Positions 28,991 through 37,873 of a DNA stretch of 64,000 nt are shown in pieces. Each line of letters opens with the position of its first letter. Position 1 is the first letter of the stretch. The notes below the pieces were generated by a model. It saw only the letters and a list, made by a program, of their open reading frames with translations, was not told the origin of the DNA and made no database searches. A program made the position numbers and the translations under genes. Source of the DNA: Pseudoalteromonas aurantia (GTDB lineage: Bacteria; Pseudomonadota; Gammaproteobacteria; Enterobacterales; Alteromonadaceae); the NCBI RefSeq assembly GCF_005886875.1, contig NZ_PNBY01000089.1:1-64000 (forward strand), read 5' to 3'.

Positions 28991-29693
28991 TGTTCAAATT
29001 CCCTAAACTATTATAAATACGAACAGCGCAATTGCTTGGTTTCCGTCAAACGCATATAACTTACAGAAGCTTCTCTGCGCGACCCCTAATAAATAAAAGT
29101 GCCTCAAAATCGTTCACAGCACGATTAAAATCATTCTTGCATCAACCTATATACCTCAAACAACAACGTGCTTATAAGTTCCCGTCATCGTGTTTGACAA
29201 ATGTTTAAAATTGTTAAAATCTATTAAAAAACAACTTAACACAAAATAACATTTAAAAAACAAAAACTTAACACCAATTTATTGCACTATTAATAATAAA
29301 ATACCTATAAATGGCTGTTTCTAATAAATATGAAAATATTCACAAAAACATCGTAAATAAATGATAAATAACATGTTTACCGTTATTGGGTATACATATG
29401 ATATACGCAGCTGTATAAAGAAACTACAGCTCCTTACAATCACTTACTGAATTGTATTTTCGCACTCAGTATCGTAACCCCTGTAAATACAACAGGCACT
29501 CATTAGCAAAATGTCAATGACAAAGAATGAGACTTTTGAGCAATTGGTCCACCGTATTACAAAGCAACTGCACAGCGACTTTTCAGTGGTAAAGGACGTT
29601 TTTACTGTGAATAAACAGCTCTAATGATTAATCGCAACCGTGCTAGTCAAGAGTTATCTCTGTGAAAAAATTTGGATTAAAAGGAAAGCCAAA
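28991..29693. other. 703-bp divergent control region between NRPS operon and MipA-like gene
   Basis: Strongly AT-rich, with runs of A and T between 29200 and 29360. It contains the candidate NRPS promoter. A 37-codon plus-strand frame (29511-29624, starting Met-Ser-Met-Thr-Lys) has no recognisable family and may be a relic. No regulator gene lies here, so control of the cluster must come from elsewhere. Confidence 0.5.
29171..29200 (-). promoter_or_regulatory. putative sigma-70 promoter of the NRPS/PKS operon
   Basis: On the minus strand TTGTCA (29195-29200) and TATAAG (29171-29176) are 18 bases apart, each five of six to consensus. This would give a leader of roughly 170 bases before the ATG at 28990. 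A second isolated TATAAT (29010-29015) has no matching -35. Confidence 0.45.
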
Positions 29694-30446
29694 ATGAAAA
29701 AGCATTTATATACACTTACACTTACTTCGGCACTTTTGTTAGGTGCAGCAGACAAAGCTCAAGCAGCAGGCAACTTTGGGGTTGGATTGGGCTTATTCAA
29801 TGGGTCTACCGAATACAAAGACATAGATACGGAAGTTTATGTACTTCCTGTTTTAATGTACGAAGGCGAGAACTTTAGCATCTCCCCAACGCGTGCCGAG
29901 TATCACGTTCAATTTAATAGCAACATGTGGGCAAGTGCAATTGGCGCACTTAGACTGCAAGGATATCAAGCAGAAGACAATACAACATTCAAAGGTATGG
30001 ATGACAGAGATATAGGTGTCGACCTTGGCGCAAGTGTAAACTATTATTCACAAGAAATAGGCTTTGTTTCAGTCGAATGGCTGACAGATATTAGTGATCA
30101 ATCTGAAGGTAATGAATTTTCAGCAATTTGGGCATTCCCAATTGAAGGACAAGCGTTAACAATCACACCGAGTGTATTCTGGCGCTGGCAAAGTGAAGAT
30201 CTAATAACGTACTATTATGGCGTGAAACAAAAAGAAGCCACGGCAACTCGGGCAGCTTACACAGCAGAATCAGCCTCAACCTTTGGTGGTGCGCTTTCAT
30301 TCGATTACAAACTCACTGATAGCGTTATTTTATTCAGTGAAATCAGCGCCTACTCACTAGATGATGAAGTGAAAAACAGCCCACTTGTCGATAACGATAA
30401 AGACTTTGGTTATGGCGCATCAGTAGGGTTTATTTACCGTTTTTAA
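29694..30446 (+). CDS. MipA/OmpV family outer-membrane protein
   Basis: A 250-aa predicted outer-membrane beta-barrel. It starts with a Sec signal peptide (Met-Lys-Lys-His-Leu..., ending near Ala-Gln-Ala-Ala-Gly), followed by alternating amphipathic strands, a Tyr-Tyr-Tyr-Gly-Val segment with downstream Glu characteristic of MipA/OmpV proteins, and a terminal aromatic Tyr-Arg-Phe as expected of barrel proteins. The start at 29694 is chosen because AAGGAAAG lies just upstream and the signal peptide begins there; an in-frame Met at 29640 would add 18 charged residues. Family members include the murein-interacting scaffold MipA and OmpV-like porins. It is divergent from the NRPS operon and 291 bases upstream of the RND operon; a role as outer-membrane exit is possible but unproven. 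Confidence 0.85.
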   Translation: MKKHLYTLTLTSALLLGAADKAQAAGNFGVGLGLFNGSTEYKDIDTEVYVLPVLMYEGENFSISPTRAEYHVQFNSNMWASAIGALRLQGYQAEDNTTFKGMDDRDIGVDLGASVNYYSQEIGFVSVEWLTDISDQSEGNEFSAIWAFPIEGQALTITPSVFWRWQSEDLITYYYGVKQKEATATRAAYTAESASTFGGALSFDYKLTDSVILFSEISAYSLDDEVKNSPLVDNDKDFGYGASVGFIYRF

Positions 30447-30737
30447 TAAGTCTGTTAATTGACATTTTTTGGGAGAGGGTTCTAATAGATACTTTCTCTC
30501 CCTATACATATTGGTGCTGTATTTCATTATCTACATTAAAGACTACATTTTCACATACCCCCTCCTCTTCAGAAACTACTTATATTACGTAAAACTACCC
30601 ATATTTGAGTTTGGTATCCCTAACTAATAAGCCTTTATTTGATTGCAAAAGCGTTTACAAAGGCTTACTGAACTTACCACTCCTTAATCGTATTATGCTC
30701 GATAAACATTGAATCTATCTCAAACAAGGAATGACCC

Positions 30738-31175
30738 ATGTTGATTCGTGCAACTTTACTTTGCGCTATGCTTGCTCCCTTCACTGTAACTAGTAACCCT
30801 CAGGTAGAACCTGAAGGAGTACTCGAAGTAATGATAAACTCAGCCAAAAACGACGATGGTGAAATACAAGTCACATTGATGAATAACGAAGCACAATTTA
30901 ATTCAAAAGAAACCCCAGTGGCGATATGTCGAAAAATTATTACCGAAAAAAAATCAGTGTGTAAGTTCGAAAAACTCACACATGGTGATTATGCAATTTT
31001 TGCCTATCATGATGAAAACAAGAATAAAACTCTCGACGAAAACTTCTTGGGCGCGCCAAAAGAAAAGCTAGCGGTCAGTGGGGTAGATTTAGCACAAAAT
31101 CAATCTCCAACTTTTACACAAAGTAAGTTCACATTTAGGAGCCAATTGGCACAAATCTTTATTAATTTACAGTAG
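30738..31175 (+). CDS. DUF2141 family secreted protein
   Basis: A 145-aa protein with an N-terminal signal peptide. The segment Gly-Asp-Tyr-Ala-Ile-Phe-Ala-Tyr-His-Asp-Glu-Asn-Lys-Asn-Lys-Thr-Leu-Asp, followed by Gly-Ala-Pro-Lys-Glu, is the DUF2141 signature, which looks like a calcium-binding-type Asp/Asn loop in a small beta-sandwich. No biochemical function is established that I know of. AAGGA lies seven bases upstream of the ATG. The stop lies 20 bases before the membrane-fusion gene, so it is the first gene of an operon with the RND transporter and probably acts in the periplasm with it. Confidence 0.75.
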   Translation: MLIRATLLCAMLAPFTVTSNPQVEPEGVLEVMINSAKNDDGEIQVTLMNNEAQFNSKETPVAICRKIITEKKSVCKFEKLTHGDYAIFAYHDENKNKTLDENFLGAPKEKLAVSGVDLAQNQSPTFTQSKFTFRSQLAQIFINLQ

Positions 31176-31195
31176 TATCGTTTTTGGAGCTTGCT

Positions 31196-32293
31196 ATGAA
31201 ACGAATATTTTCAAGTTTAAGAGTAAGACAAGCAATTGCTACAACAATTGCATTGTTTTTATTACTGGTAGTGTTAGACGAGCTAGAAAAAGCGGAGCAA
31301 GCTAACATCCCAGCACCAACAAAAAGCGTTGGACCTAACCTACACGTCGCGTCTATTGTTGATATGAAACCGGTTGCTCAGCTACCAAAATCAATGCGTT
31401 TAGGGTATGTTGAGCCACTAAAAATGACCGAATTAATGAGTGATGTATCTGGACGCATTATTTCAGTAACGAGCTCATTTCGACGCGGCCAGCTACTAGA
31501 GCAACACAGTCCATTGCTACATATAGACCCTCTTCCCTACCAAGTAGCACTGGCCAACGCACAATCACAATTACTAGAAGCAAAAACCAATCTCAAAAAT
31601 GCACAAACTCAGTATGATGCCAAAAGCTTAGTGGTTCAATCTGCACAAAGTCAGTTAAAACTTGCAAAATTACAGATACAACAAGCCGAAGTCGACTTAA
31701 AACGCACAACCATTTTACTGCCGTTTGATGGTGAACTCGTGGAAATAAAAGCCAATTTAGGGGAATATGTCGCAGCTGGAAGCAGTATTGCATCTGCTTT
31801 ACCCAAGGCTGAAAGAGAAATAAGAGTCCCCATTAATATTGCTGATTTTGACAAGCTAGAAACGCCTTTACTTAACAAAAAGATAGACGTATTCAGCTTA
31901 AATAAGCAAACATCCTGGCAAGGCACTGTATCTGGTGTGAGTCACTTTAGCGAAAACCAGCAACGTACTTTATATGTTGTTATTGATAGTCAACACAATA
32001 GTCTGCCTATGTTTGGTGAAAACGTTTATGTGCAACTTCCTCATACCCGTTGGAAACAAACTTATGCATTGCCCGAGTCTGCGTTGACTGAAAAGTATGA
32101 AATTTGGTTAGTGGATGATGACAATAGAACACACCGTCATAAATTAGAAGAGTTTACACTGAACAATGGCATGGTGTATTTCCCAATGCCAAATAATGAA
32201 CTCATGCGTGCTGTTCAGTTTCCTCGAGGCTACCTGAGCCAAGGTATGGAATTAGCAGTAAAATTACCTACGCCTACGAAGGAGGCGTTATGA
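31196..32293 (+). CDS. RND efflux membrane-fusion (periplasmic adaptor) protein
   Basis: A 365-aa adaptor with an N-terminal transmembrane anchor (about residues 9-25), a lipoyl/barrel-sandwich half (Val-Ser-Gly-Arg-Ile near residue 85), an alpha-helical hairpin rich in Ala, Gln and Leu (about 115-165), the second lipoyl half with Phe-Asp-Gly-Glu-Leu-Val near 178, and C-terminal beta-barrel domains. It would join the inner-membrane pump encoded next to an outer-membrane channel. The ATG at 31196 has GGAG seven bases upstream; a TTG four codons earlier lacks a site. Its stop overlaps the RND start by four bases (ATGA). No TolC-like outer-membrane gene is in the operon, so the channel must be supplied from elsewhere. 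Confidence 0.88.
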   Translation: MKRIFSSLRVRQAIATTIALFLLLVVLDELEKAEQANIPAPTKSVGPNLHVASIVDMKPVAQLPKSMRLGYVEPLKMTELMSDVSGRIISVTSSFRRGQLLEQHSPLLHIDPLPYQVALANAQSQLLEAKTNLKNAQTQYDAKSLVVQSAQSQLKLAKLQIQQAEVDLKRTTILLPFDGELVEIKANLGEYVAAGSSIASALPKAEREIRVPINIADFDKLETPLLNKKIDVFSLNKQTSWQGTVSGVSHFSENQQRTLYVVIDSQHNSLPMFGENVYVQLPHTRWKQTYALPESALTEKYEIWLVDDDNRTHRHKLEEFTLNNGMVYFPMPNNELMRAVQFPRGYLSQGMELAVKLPTPTKEAL

Positions 32294-35200
32294 TCCAATG
32301 GTTTATTCGTCACCCAATAGCCTCTAATTTGTTAATGATGTTTTTGCTACTTGGTGGGCTATTAAGTGCCAGCAATATGCGAAAAGAAATCATCCCTAAG
32401 CTGCCCTCTAATACGTTAGTGATCTCTACTTATTATGAAGGCAAGACCGCCGATCAAGTTGACCGTGAAATTGGCCAAAAAGTCGATAGAGCTTTAGAGG
32501 GGATCAGTGGTATTAAATCCATTAATAGTGTTGCTGGGCAAAACAGTTTAACCGTGACGATAGTTAAACAACTCGATTATGACATGAACCGTTTAATGGC
32601 TGATGTAAAATCCAGTGTTGACAGTATCTATGATTGGCCCGTGCTAGCCGAGCGCCCTCAAATAATTCAAGAAGCTTTAGTCTTTGATGCATTACTCGTG
32701 CAGCTCTATGGCGATACAGATTCTGATAGCCTAATAAAAGCAGGGGAAAGCGTAAAGCAAAAATTATTAAGCTACCCTGCAATACAAAAAATTGAAGAAT
32801 ACGGTGCGCATTCATACGCCGTGTATATTCAAATTGACCCGTACCGAATGCGCCAATATGGACTCAGTTTTGACGATATCTCATTAGCAATCAGACAACA
32901 ATCTGTGCGGGCTAAAAGTGGTATATTAAAAACCTCTAACGGGAAATATCTGCTCTATTCAGATCATGTTGCTGAAACAGAAAAAATGCTCTCAAGCATA
33001 GTAGTTAAAGTAACAGAGCAAGGTCATGTGATTTACCTTTCTGATATTGCTGATATCAAAGACGATATCACTGAACATGACTCCAACGTAACCTTTAACA
33101 ATAAGCCCACGATGGGGTTTGCAGTAAAGATGTCGGCAACCAGCGATGTTTTGGAAATCTCAAAGCAAACCGAACAAGCCGTTGAAGAAATCAATGCGAC
33201 TTTACCTAGCAACTTAAAGATCACTGTCTGGTTTAACGCTGCTAACTATGTACAAGAACGCTTAGATCTACTGGAAGACAATGCCATACAAGGTTTCATT
33301 CTGGTTTTTATCATTCTGACCTTATTCTTAAATATGCGCTTAGCTTTTTGGGTTGCTATGGGGCTACCCGTAGCCATTGCAGGTACATTCATCGTACTTG
33401 GCGAACTGGGCTTTCAATACACTATTAATGAAATTACAACCTTTGGCTTTATTCTTGTCTTAGGTATTTTAGTGGACGATGCGGTCGTTGTTGGTGAAAG
33501 TATATACAGTTATAAAGAAAAACATGGTATTTCTTTGGAGTCGACCATTAAGGGGACTGAACGTGTTGCATTACCTACTATTTTCGGTGTATTGACCACT
33601 GTAGCAGCGCTGCTCCCAATGACACGCTTCCCGTCAGAAACAGGTCGTTTATTTGCCGGGTTTGCCTGGGTCGTTATCGTTGCCTTACTATTTTCATTAA
33701 TTGAATCTAAGTTTATATTACCCGCACACTTGCGCTCACTAAAATTCGACAAAGACCCTAAATCTTTTACCCGTAAATTAACCATATATCCTCGCAAGTT
33801 ATTAGATCTACTGGCATACAGAGTTTATCGTCCAATATTGAATACGTGTTTAAAATACCGCTATGTTTGTCTAATTACTTTTTTCACCTTGGTATTAGGC
33901 ATTTTAGGCAGTTTGCAAAATGGTACAATCCGTAGCGTTATGTTTCCTGATGTTCCCAGTGATTTAATTATCTTAGAACTCAATCTAGAACAAAATGTCC
34001 CTCTATCATTACTACAAAAAGCCGAAACACAGGTCAAGTCAGTTAGAGCACAAATTAACGAGCAATATCGTAAACAACATCAAATTAATGGGAATGTGAT
34101 AGAAAAAGCGATGACGGTCACCTTTGAGCAAGGCAATATAGTGGTGTTCGCAGAGCCAATTAGTCGCGACATGCGACCAAATGTCAACCTAAAGCAAGTA
34201 GCAAACACATGGCGTAAAGCGCTACTAGACATTGAAGCTATTCAGAGTGTAGAGGTTACTGTTTCCTTGGATGGTACCAGTGCCGGTACTTACATTCGAC
34301 TAAACCACCCAGATATCGACACGCTAAATGAAATTAGTAAATCAGCAAAGCAATGGTTACTCAAACAAGAAGGGGTTAACAACGTCTTTGAAGAGAACTT
34401 ATCAACGATGCCTCAACTCAGTTTTACGCTCAAACCTGAAGCGCAACTGTTTGGCATTACGCACCGCATGCTCTCAGAGCAACTTTCAACTGCATATGGT
34501 GGTTTAGAACTGGATCGATTCTACCGCGACGAACACCGCGTAAAAATGTATTTGACCTTACACCAACAATTACGCGATTCTCGCTCAGATCTTAATTCAT
34601 TGTATATATACAATGACAAGGGTCAACCGATCCCACTGTCAGCCATCGCAGATGTAGAAACAAAAACGGTTAATAACACCCTCACACGCTTTAATGGTGA
34701 ACTTACACGTTCATTGAAAATTGATGTGGATAAGGCCGTCATCTCTCCAGAATTGTTATATACAAAACTAGAGGAAATCTATGCGAGTCAGATTCAATCC
34801 AAATACCCGAATGCAGGGATCAATCGTGCCGGAGAGCTTGAGCAAAGTGTCGAGTCTACAAAAGGTTTAGGCGTTGCATTTACCGTAGCTATTGCCCTGA
34901 TTTATGTACTGTTAGCTATTCCATTAAAACGCTATGATCAACCTTTACTGATTGTATTTTCAGTACCTTTTGGTTTAGTTGGAGCGGTACTAGGGCATGT
35001 TTGGCTAGGTCTCGCCGTTAGCTTATACTCTTGGCTCGGTATGCTCACATTGTCTGGCGTAGTCGTCAATGATAGCTTATTAATCGTCAATCGCTACAAT
35101 CAGCTATGCCATGAATTAGACAATAAAATCGATGCAGTTCGACAAGCTTGTCAGGATCGTTTTAGGGCTATTTTCCTAACTACGATTACCACCTTTATGG

Positions 35201-35442
35201 GCTTATTGCCGCTCCTCAATGAAACCTCCGAGCAAGCGCAATACTTAATCCCAGCGGCAGTGTCACTGGCATATGGATTATTATTTGCCACTGTTATTTG
35301 TTTGGTACTGATCCCAACGTTATTGATTATTTCATCTGACATTAAGGCTTATGTGACGATGAGAGAGTTCTCTATGGCCAAGGCACATGAAACTAAAAGG
35401 ACAGTCGGCAAGACCGTGCATACCATCAAGTTAACGGAATAA
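32290..35442 (+). CDS. RND family inner-membrane efflux transporter (AcrB/HAE-1-like)
   Basis: A 1050-aa proton-driven pump of normal family length with two six-helix halves and large periplasmic loops. The transmembrane-4 motif Gly-Ile-Leu-Val-Asp-Asp-Ala-Val-Val-Val-Gly-Glu (near residue 398) carries the conserved Asp pair of the proton relay; transmembrane 1 begins Arg-His-Pro-Ile-Ala-Ser-Asn. AAGGAGG precedes the ATG, which overlaps the adaptor stop by four bases. A strong intrinsic terminator follows. Substrates could be drugs, lipids or a secreted metabolite; proximity to the divergent NRPS operon makes export of that product a reasonable hypothesis only. Confidence 0.93.
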   Translation: MIQWFIRHPIASNLLMMFLLLGGLLSASNMRKEIIPKLPSNTLVISTYYEGKTADQVDREIGQKVDRALEGISGIKSINSVAGQNSLTVTIVKQLDYDMNRLMADVKSSVDSIYDWPVLAERPQIIQEALVFDALLVQLYGDTDSDSLIKAGESVKQKLLSYPAIQKIEEYGAHSYAVYIQIDPYRMRQYGLSFDDISLAIRQQSVRAKSGILKTSNGKYLLYSDHVAETEKMLSSIVVKVTEQGHVIYLSDIADIKDDITEHDSNVTFNNKPTMGFAVKMSATSDVLEISKQTEQAVEEINATLPSNLKITVWFNAANYVQERLDLLEDNAIQGFILVFIILTLFLNMRLAFWVAMGLPVAIAGTFIVLGELGFQYTINEITTFGFILVLGILVDDAVVVGESIYSYKEKHGISLESTIKGTERVALPTIFGVLTTVAALLPMTRFPSETGRLFAGFAWVVIVALLFSLIESKFILPAHLRSLKFDKDPKSFTRKLTIYPRKLLDLLAYRVYRPILNTCLKYRYVCLITFFTLVLGILGSLQNGTIRSVMFPDVPSDLIILELNLEQNVPLSLLQKAETQVKSVRAQINEQYRKQHQINGNVIEKAMTVTFEQGNIVVFAEPISRDMRPNVNLKQVANTWRKALLDIEAIQSVEVTVSLDGTSAGTYIRLNHPDIDTLNEISKSAKQWLLKQEGVNNVFEENLSTMPQLSFTLKPEAQLFGITHRMLSEQLSTAYGGLELDRFYRDEHRVKMYLTLHQQLRDSRSDLNSLYIYNDKGQPIPLSAIADVETKTVNNTLTRFNGELTRSLKIDVDKAVISPELLYTKLEEIYASQIQSKYPNAGINRAGELEQSVESTKGLGVAFTVAIALIYVLLAIPLKRYDQPLLIVFSVPFGLVGAVLGHVWLGLAVSLYSWLGMLTLSGVVVNDSLLIVNRYNQLCHELDNKIDAVRQACQDRFRAIFLTTITTFMGLLPLLNETSEQAQYLIPAAVSLAYGLLFATVICLVLIPTLLIISSDIKAYVTMREFSMAKAHETKRTVGKTVHTIKLTE

Positions 35443-35467
35443 GCTTTACGGTTACTATCGATAAGAG

Positions 35468-35499
35468 AAAATCGCACATTTTAGGATGTGCGATTTTTG
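35468..35499 (+). terminator. intrinsic terminator of the RND operon
   Basis: A perfect ten-base stem AAATCGCACA / TGTGCGATTT with an eight-base loop, followed by further T residues, 26 bases after the RND stop codon. Confidence 0.85.
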
Positions 35500-35555
35500 T
35501 GCTTGATAGGCTAAGCAAATATGATTGCCATTACGGCAACTTATTAACTACTTAA

Positions 35556-35744
35556 CCTCAGATTTGAATAAGGGTTTTGGAATAGAAAATGTTTTGAAAA
35601 CAAACTTACGTACAATCCAATGATAATATTTTGTGCAATATCAAGGCGCTTTTATGCAGTAATAACGGGCTATTACAAATGAAAGCAACGCCAAGAGTGT
35701 GTAAAATGGCTTTATTGGAAAAATTCGCTTATCCAGAGCTGAGG
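35556..35744 (+). mobile_element. MITE-like element, copy A
   Basis: A 189-bp non-coding element. The left end CCTCAGATTTGAATAAG and the inverted right end CCTCAGCTCTGGATAAG form an imperfect terminal inverted repeat. The interior matches copy B (44756-44944, opposite orientation) over its whole length and the truncated copy C (from 52489). Flanking bases TTAA and GTTA are similar but do not give a clear target-site duplication. No transposase is encoded, so it would be moved in trans. Confidence 0.75.
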
Positions 35745-36017
35745 TTACTTAGTAAAAAGCCAGTTGGATCTGAACAGGTCGTTAGCCTTTCTATTTGATG
35801 TGAACCTGCATCAAACTCAGCATTCGGGGTGCCTACCAATAAATCTGCTTGGTGTGTCTGTTTGTCATAACGGTTACGACAAAGCCGTTATTGATATAGA
35901 GTAATGCAGCAGCGTCAGTTACTGACTGGATATTTATAAAAAGGCAGTGTATAACTGCCAATCCTCTAGGTCAGTCGTGATGTTTTGCGATGGATGTATA
36001 TAAGAACAAAGGCTACC

Positions 36018-36917
36018 GTGAAAATACTGATCACCGGATCTGCTGGGCGTGTTGGCAGAGCCATTTATATCAAATTAATGCAACACCATGATGTGATTGG
36101 GGTTGATACTATTCCATGCTCTACGGTCAATATTGTTGCAGATATTCGAGATACACCCAAAATAATACACGCCCTGAAAGGCGTTGATGCCATTATTCAT
36201 AGCGCCGCTTTGCACGCACCGCACGTTGGACTAGCGACGGAACAAGACTTTATTCAAACCAATATAAATGCCACAGAGCAACTTGTATTAGAAGGTATAA
36301 AGCAAAATATTAAACATTTTGTGTTTACCAGCACGACAGCACTGTATGGCTTGGCCTCGACCCCTCAAGGGCAGGCTGGTTGGGTTAATGAACACACTAA
36401 GCCACAACCAAAAACGATTTACCATACTTCAAAAATTGAAGCTGAAAATAAGCTCAAGCGTATTTCTCAGTTATTTAATCTACCCATTACCGTTTTGCGT
36501 ATGTCCAGATGCTTTCCCGAACCTGCTAACTTCATGAGTGTTTTTCGCTTAACACGCGGCATTGATGTGCGTGATGTGGCACACGCACACGCATGTGCCA
36601 TCTCAGCTCGGTTAACAGGTTTTAGAACCTATATTATTTCTGGCCATACACCTTTTGATCGAGATGACTGCATTGCGCTTTTTCATAATGCGGGTGATAT
36701 GCTCCAAAAAAAGGCACCTGATCTAGCAAAGGCATTTGCACAACGGCATTGGCCTTTGCCTAACACACTAGACCGTGTCTATGACTCAGCTTTAGCGCAG
36801 AAGGATTTACAATGGCAGCCAAAATATGGTTATCAAAGTGTAATAGATATGCTCGACAGCGAGCTGCCCGAAGTATTGCCGCCAGTCCATTTTACCAATA
36901 CGATACAGCGCATCTAA
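36018..36917 (+). CDS. NAD-dependent epimerase/dehydratase family protein (extended SDR)
   Basis: A 299-aa extended short-chain dehydrogenase. The Rossmann motif Gly-Ser-Ala-Gly-Arg-Val-Gly starts near residue 7, the Tyr-His-Thr-Ser-Lys catalytic pair (YxxxK) is near residue 146 with an upstream Thr-Ser-Thr-Thr-Ala active-site strand. Such enzymes epimerise, dehydrate or reduce nucleotide sugars or related carbonyls; the substrate here cannot be told. The GTG at 36018 is preferred because AAAGG lies upstream and the Rossmann strand begins immediately after it; an ATG at 35985 would add 11 unlikely residues. It stands alone, followed 36 bases later by a pseudogene. Confidence 0.82.
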   Translation: MKILITGSAGRVGRAIYIKLMQHHDVIGVDTIPCSTVNIVADIRDTPKIIHALKGVDAIIHSAALHAPHVGLATEQDFIQTNINATEQLVLEGIKQNIKHFVFTSTTALYGLASTPQGQAGWVNEHTKPQPKTIYHTSKIEAENKLKRISQLFNLPITVLRMSRCFPEPANFMSVFRLTRGIDVRDVAHAHACAISARLTGFRTYIISGHTPFDRDDCIALFHNAGDMLQKKAPDLAKAFAQRHWPLPNTLDRVYDSALAQKDLQWQPKYGYQSVIDMLDSELPEVLPPVHFTNTIQRI

Positions 36918-36953
36918 TAATAAGAAAAAACAATCATTAACGCACTATCAACG

Positions 36954-37318
36954 ATGCCTTATACCGCGCAATGCCATTGCAGCAATATTACGGCAACATT
37001 TGATGCACCAGTGAACGCTCTTACATCATGTAATTTTTCAATTTCCATAAACTAGGAACACTGTGGGGCTTCACCCAGCCGAGTAATATTACCGTCAAAG
37101 CCGTCGCTGAAAATACAACTTCGTATTCCCACGGTGATAAATATATTGAGTTTCACCATTGCCCTCTGTGCGGCTGCACAACTCACTACACACCAACAAA
37201 AACAGGGAACCCACAAAGAATGGCGGTAAACTTTAAAATGGTGTCAAAGAAGCTAATCAACGACGTCAAAATACGCCATTTCGATGGAGCCGATACATGG
37301 ACGTTTATTGAAAATTAA
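36954..37318 (+). pseudogene. GFA/CENP-V family protein, frameshifted
   Basis: The frame from ATG 36954 encodes Gln-Cys-His-Cys-Ser-Asn and stops at TAG 37053-37055. One base back, the -1 frame continues from about 37046 as Lys-Leu-Gly-Thr-Leu-Trp-Gly-Phe, later Phe-His-His-Cys-Pro-Leu-Cys-Gly-Cys, and ends at TAA 37316-37318. Together they make a complete glutathione-dependent-formaldehyde-activating-type zinc protein of about 121 residues. A one-base deletion near 37044 explains the break. The middle zinc-ligand motif, usually Cys-Asn-x-Cys, reads Cys-Asn-Phe-Ser, so ligands have also decayed. The frame upstream of the junction in the second frame has a TAA, so this is not a single uninterrupted gene. 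A sequencing error could explain the shift but not the lost Cys. Confidence 0.75.
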
Positions 37319-37435
37319 CCTGCTCACGCAAAACATTGCTCTTGCTTATCAAGCAAGAGCATACTGTCAGAACACTGGAAATCGCAAGGTAACTCAGTTA
37401 ATGTACCTAAAAAAACTAAAGGATGCATTGTTGGT

Positions 37436-37843
37436 ATGATAGACATTCTAGCGCATTATCACACTTCCATTTTCATGGTCGGCATACTCGCGGGGCTATT
37501 TCTGCTGCAACTTATTATTGCTGATATTGCTTTGTTTTTACACAAGCACCAAGCAGGGCATCCCGTAGAGCCTGATCATACTCGCTTTGTGTTTCGAGCA
37601 GTCAGAGCACATGCAAATACCAATGAGAGTATTAGTATTTATATTTTGCTGCTTCTTTTTGCCGTTTTTTCACAAGCTAATGCTGATTGGTTGGCTCTTT
37701 TCTCAGGGGTATACTGTTTCGCTAGAATAACGCATATGTGTTTTTACTATTGTAATGTGCACCTTGCACGCAGTATTTCGTTTGCACTGTCACTGGTTGG
37801 TTTATCGGGTATGCTAGTTACTGGATTAATAAGCTGGATTTAA
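37436..37843 (+). CDS. MAPEG family membrane protein
   Basis: A 135-aa protein with four hydrophobic helices. After helix 1 the motif Phe-Arg-Ala-Val-Arg-Ala-His-Ala-Asn-Thr-Asn-Glu-Ser matches the conserved Arg-x-x-Arg-Ala-His-x-Asn-x-x-Glu of the MAPEG family (membrane-associated eicosanoid and glutathione metabolism proteins). Bacterial members are often uncharacterised glutathione-transferase-like proteins. The ATG at 37436 is preceded by AAAGG at a longish spacing. It is followed 30 bases later by an esterase gene and probably shares its transcript. Proximity to a GFA-family pseudogene, another glutathione-linked family, is suggestive. Confidence 0.8.
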   Translation: MIDILAHYHTSIFMVGILAGLFLLQLIIADIALFLHKHQAGHPVEPDHTRFVFRAVRAHANTNESISIYILLLLFAVFSQANADWLALFSGVYCFARITHMCFYYCNVHLARSISFALSLVGLSGMLVTGLISWI

Positions 37844-37873
37844 CCTAAAACTTTAAAAATAAAGGCACCGACG

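Larger units (their letters stand above)
35443..36017. other. 575-bp intergenic region with terminator, MITE copy and a possible gene relic
   Basis: After the RND terminator it holds MITE copy A (35556-35744). Between about 35745 and 35890 a minus-strand frame without a start reads as protein-like sequence (Leu-Leu-Val-Gly-Thr-Pro-Asn-Ala-Glu-Phe-Asp) up to the MITE edge, suggesting a decayed gene interrupted by the element. Confidence 0.4.

Noticed and set aside
30471..30502. Terminator after the MipA-like gene
   Set aside because: GGGAGAG/CTCTCCC can pair but the loop is about 18 bases and no T-tract follows.
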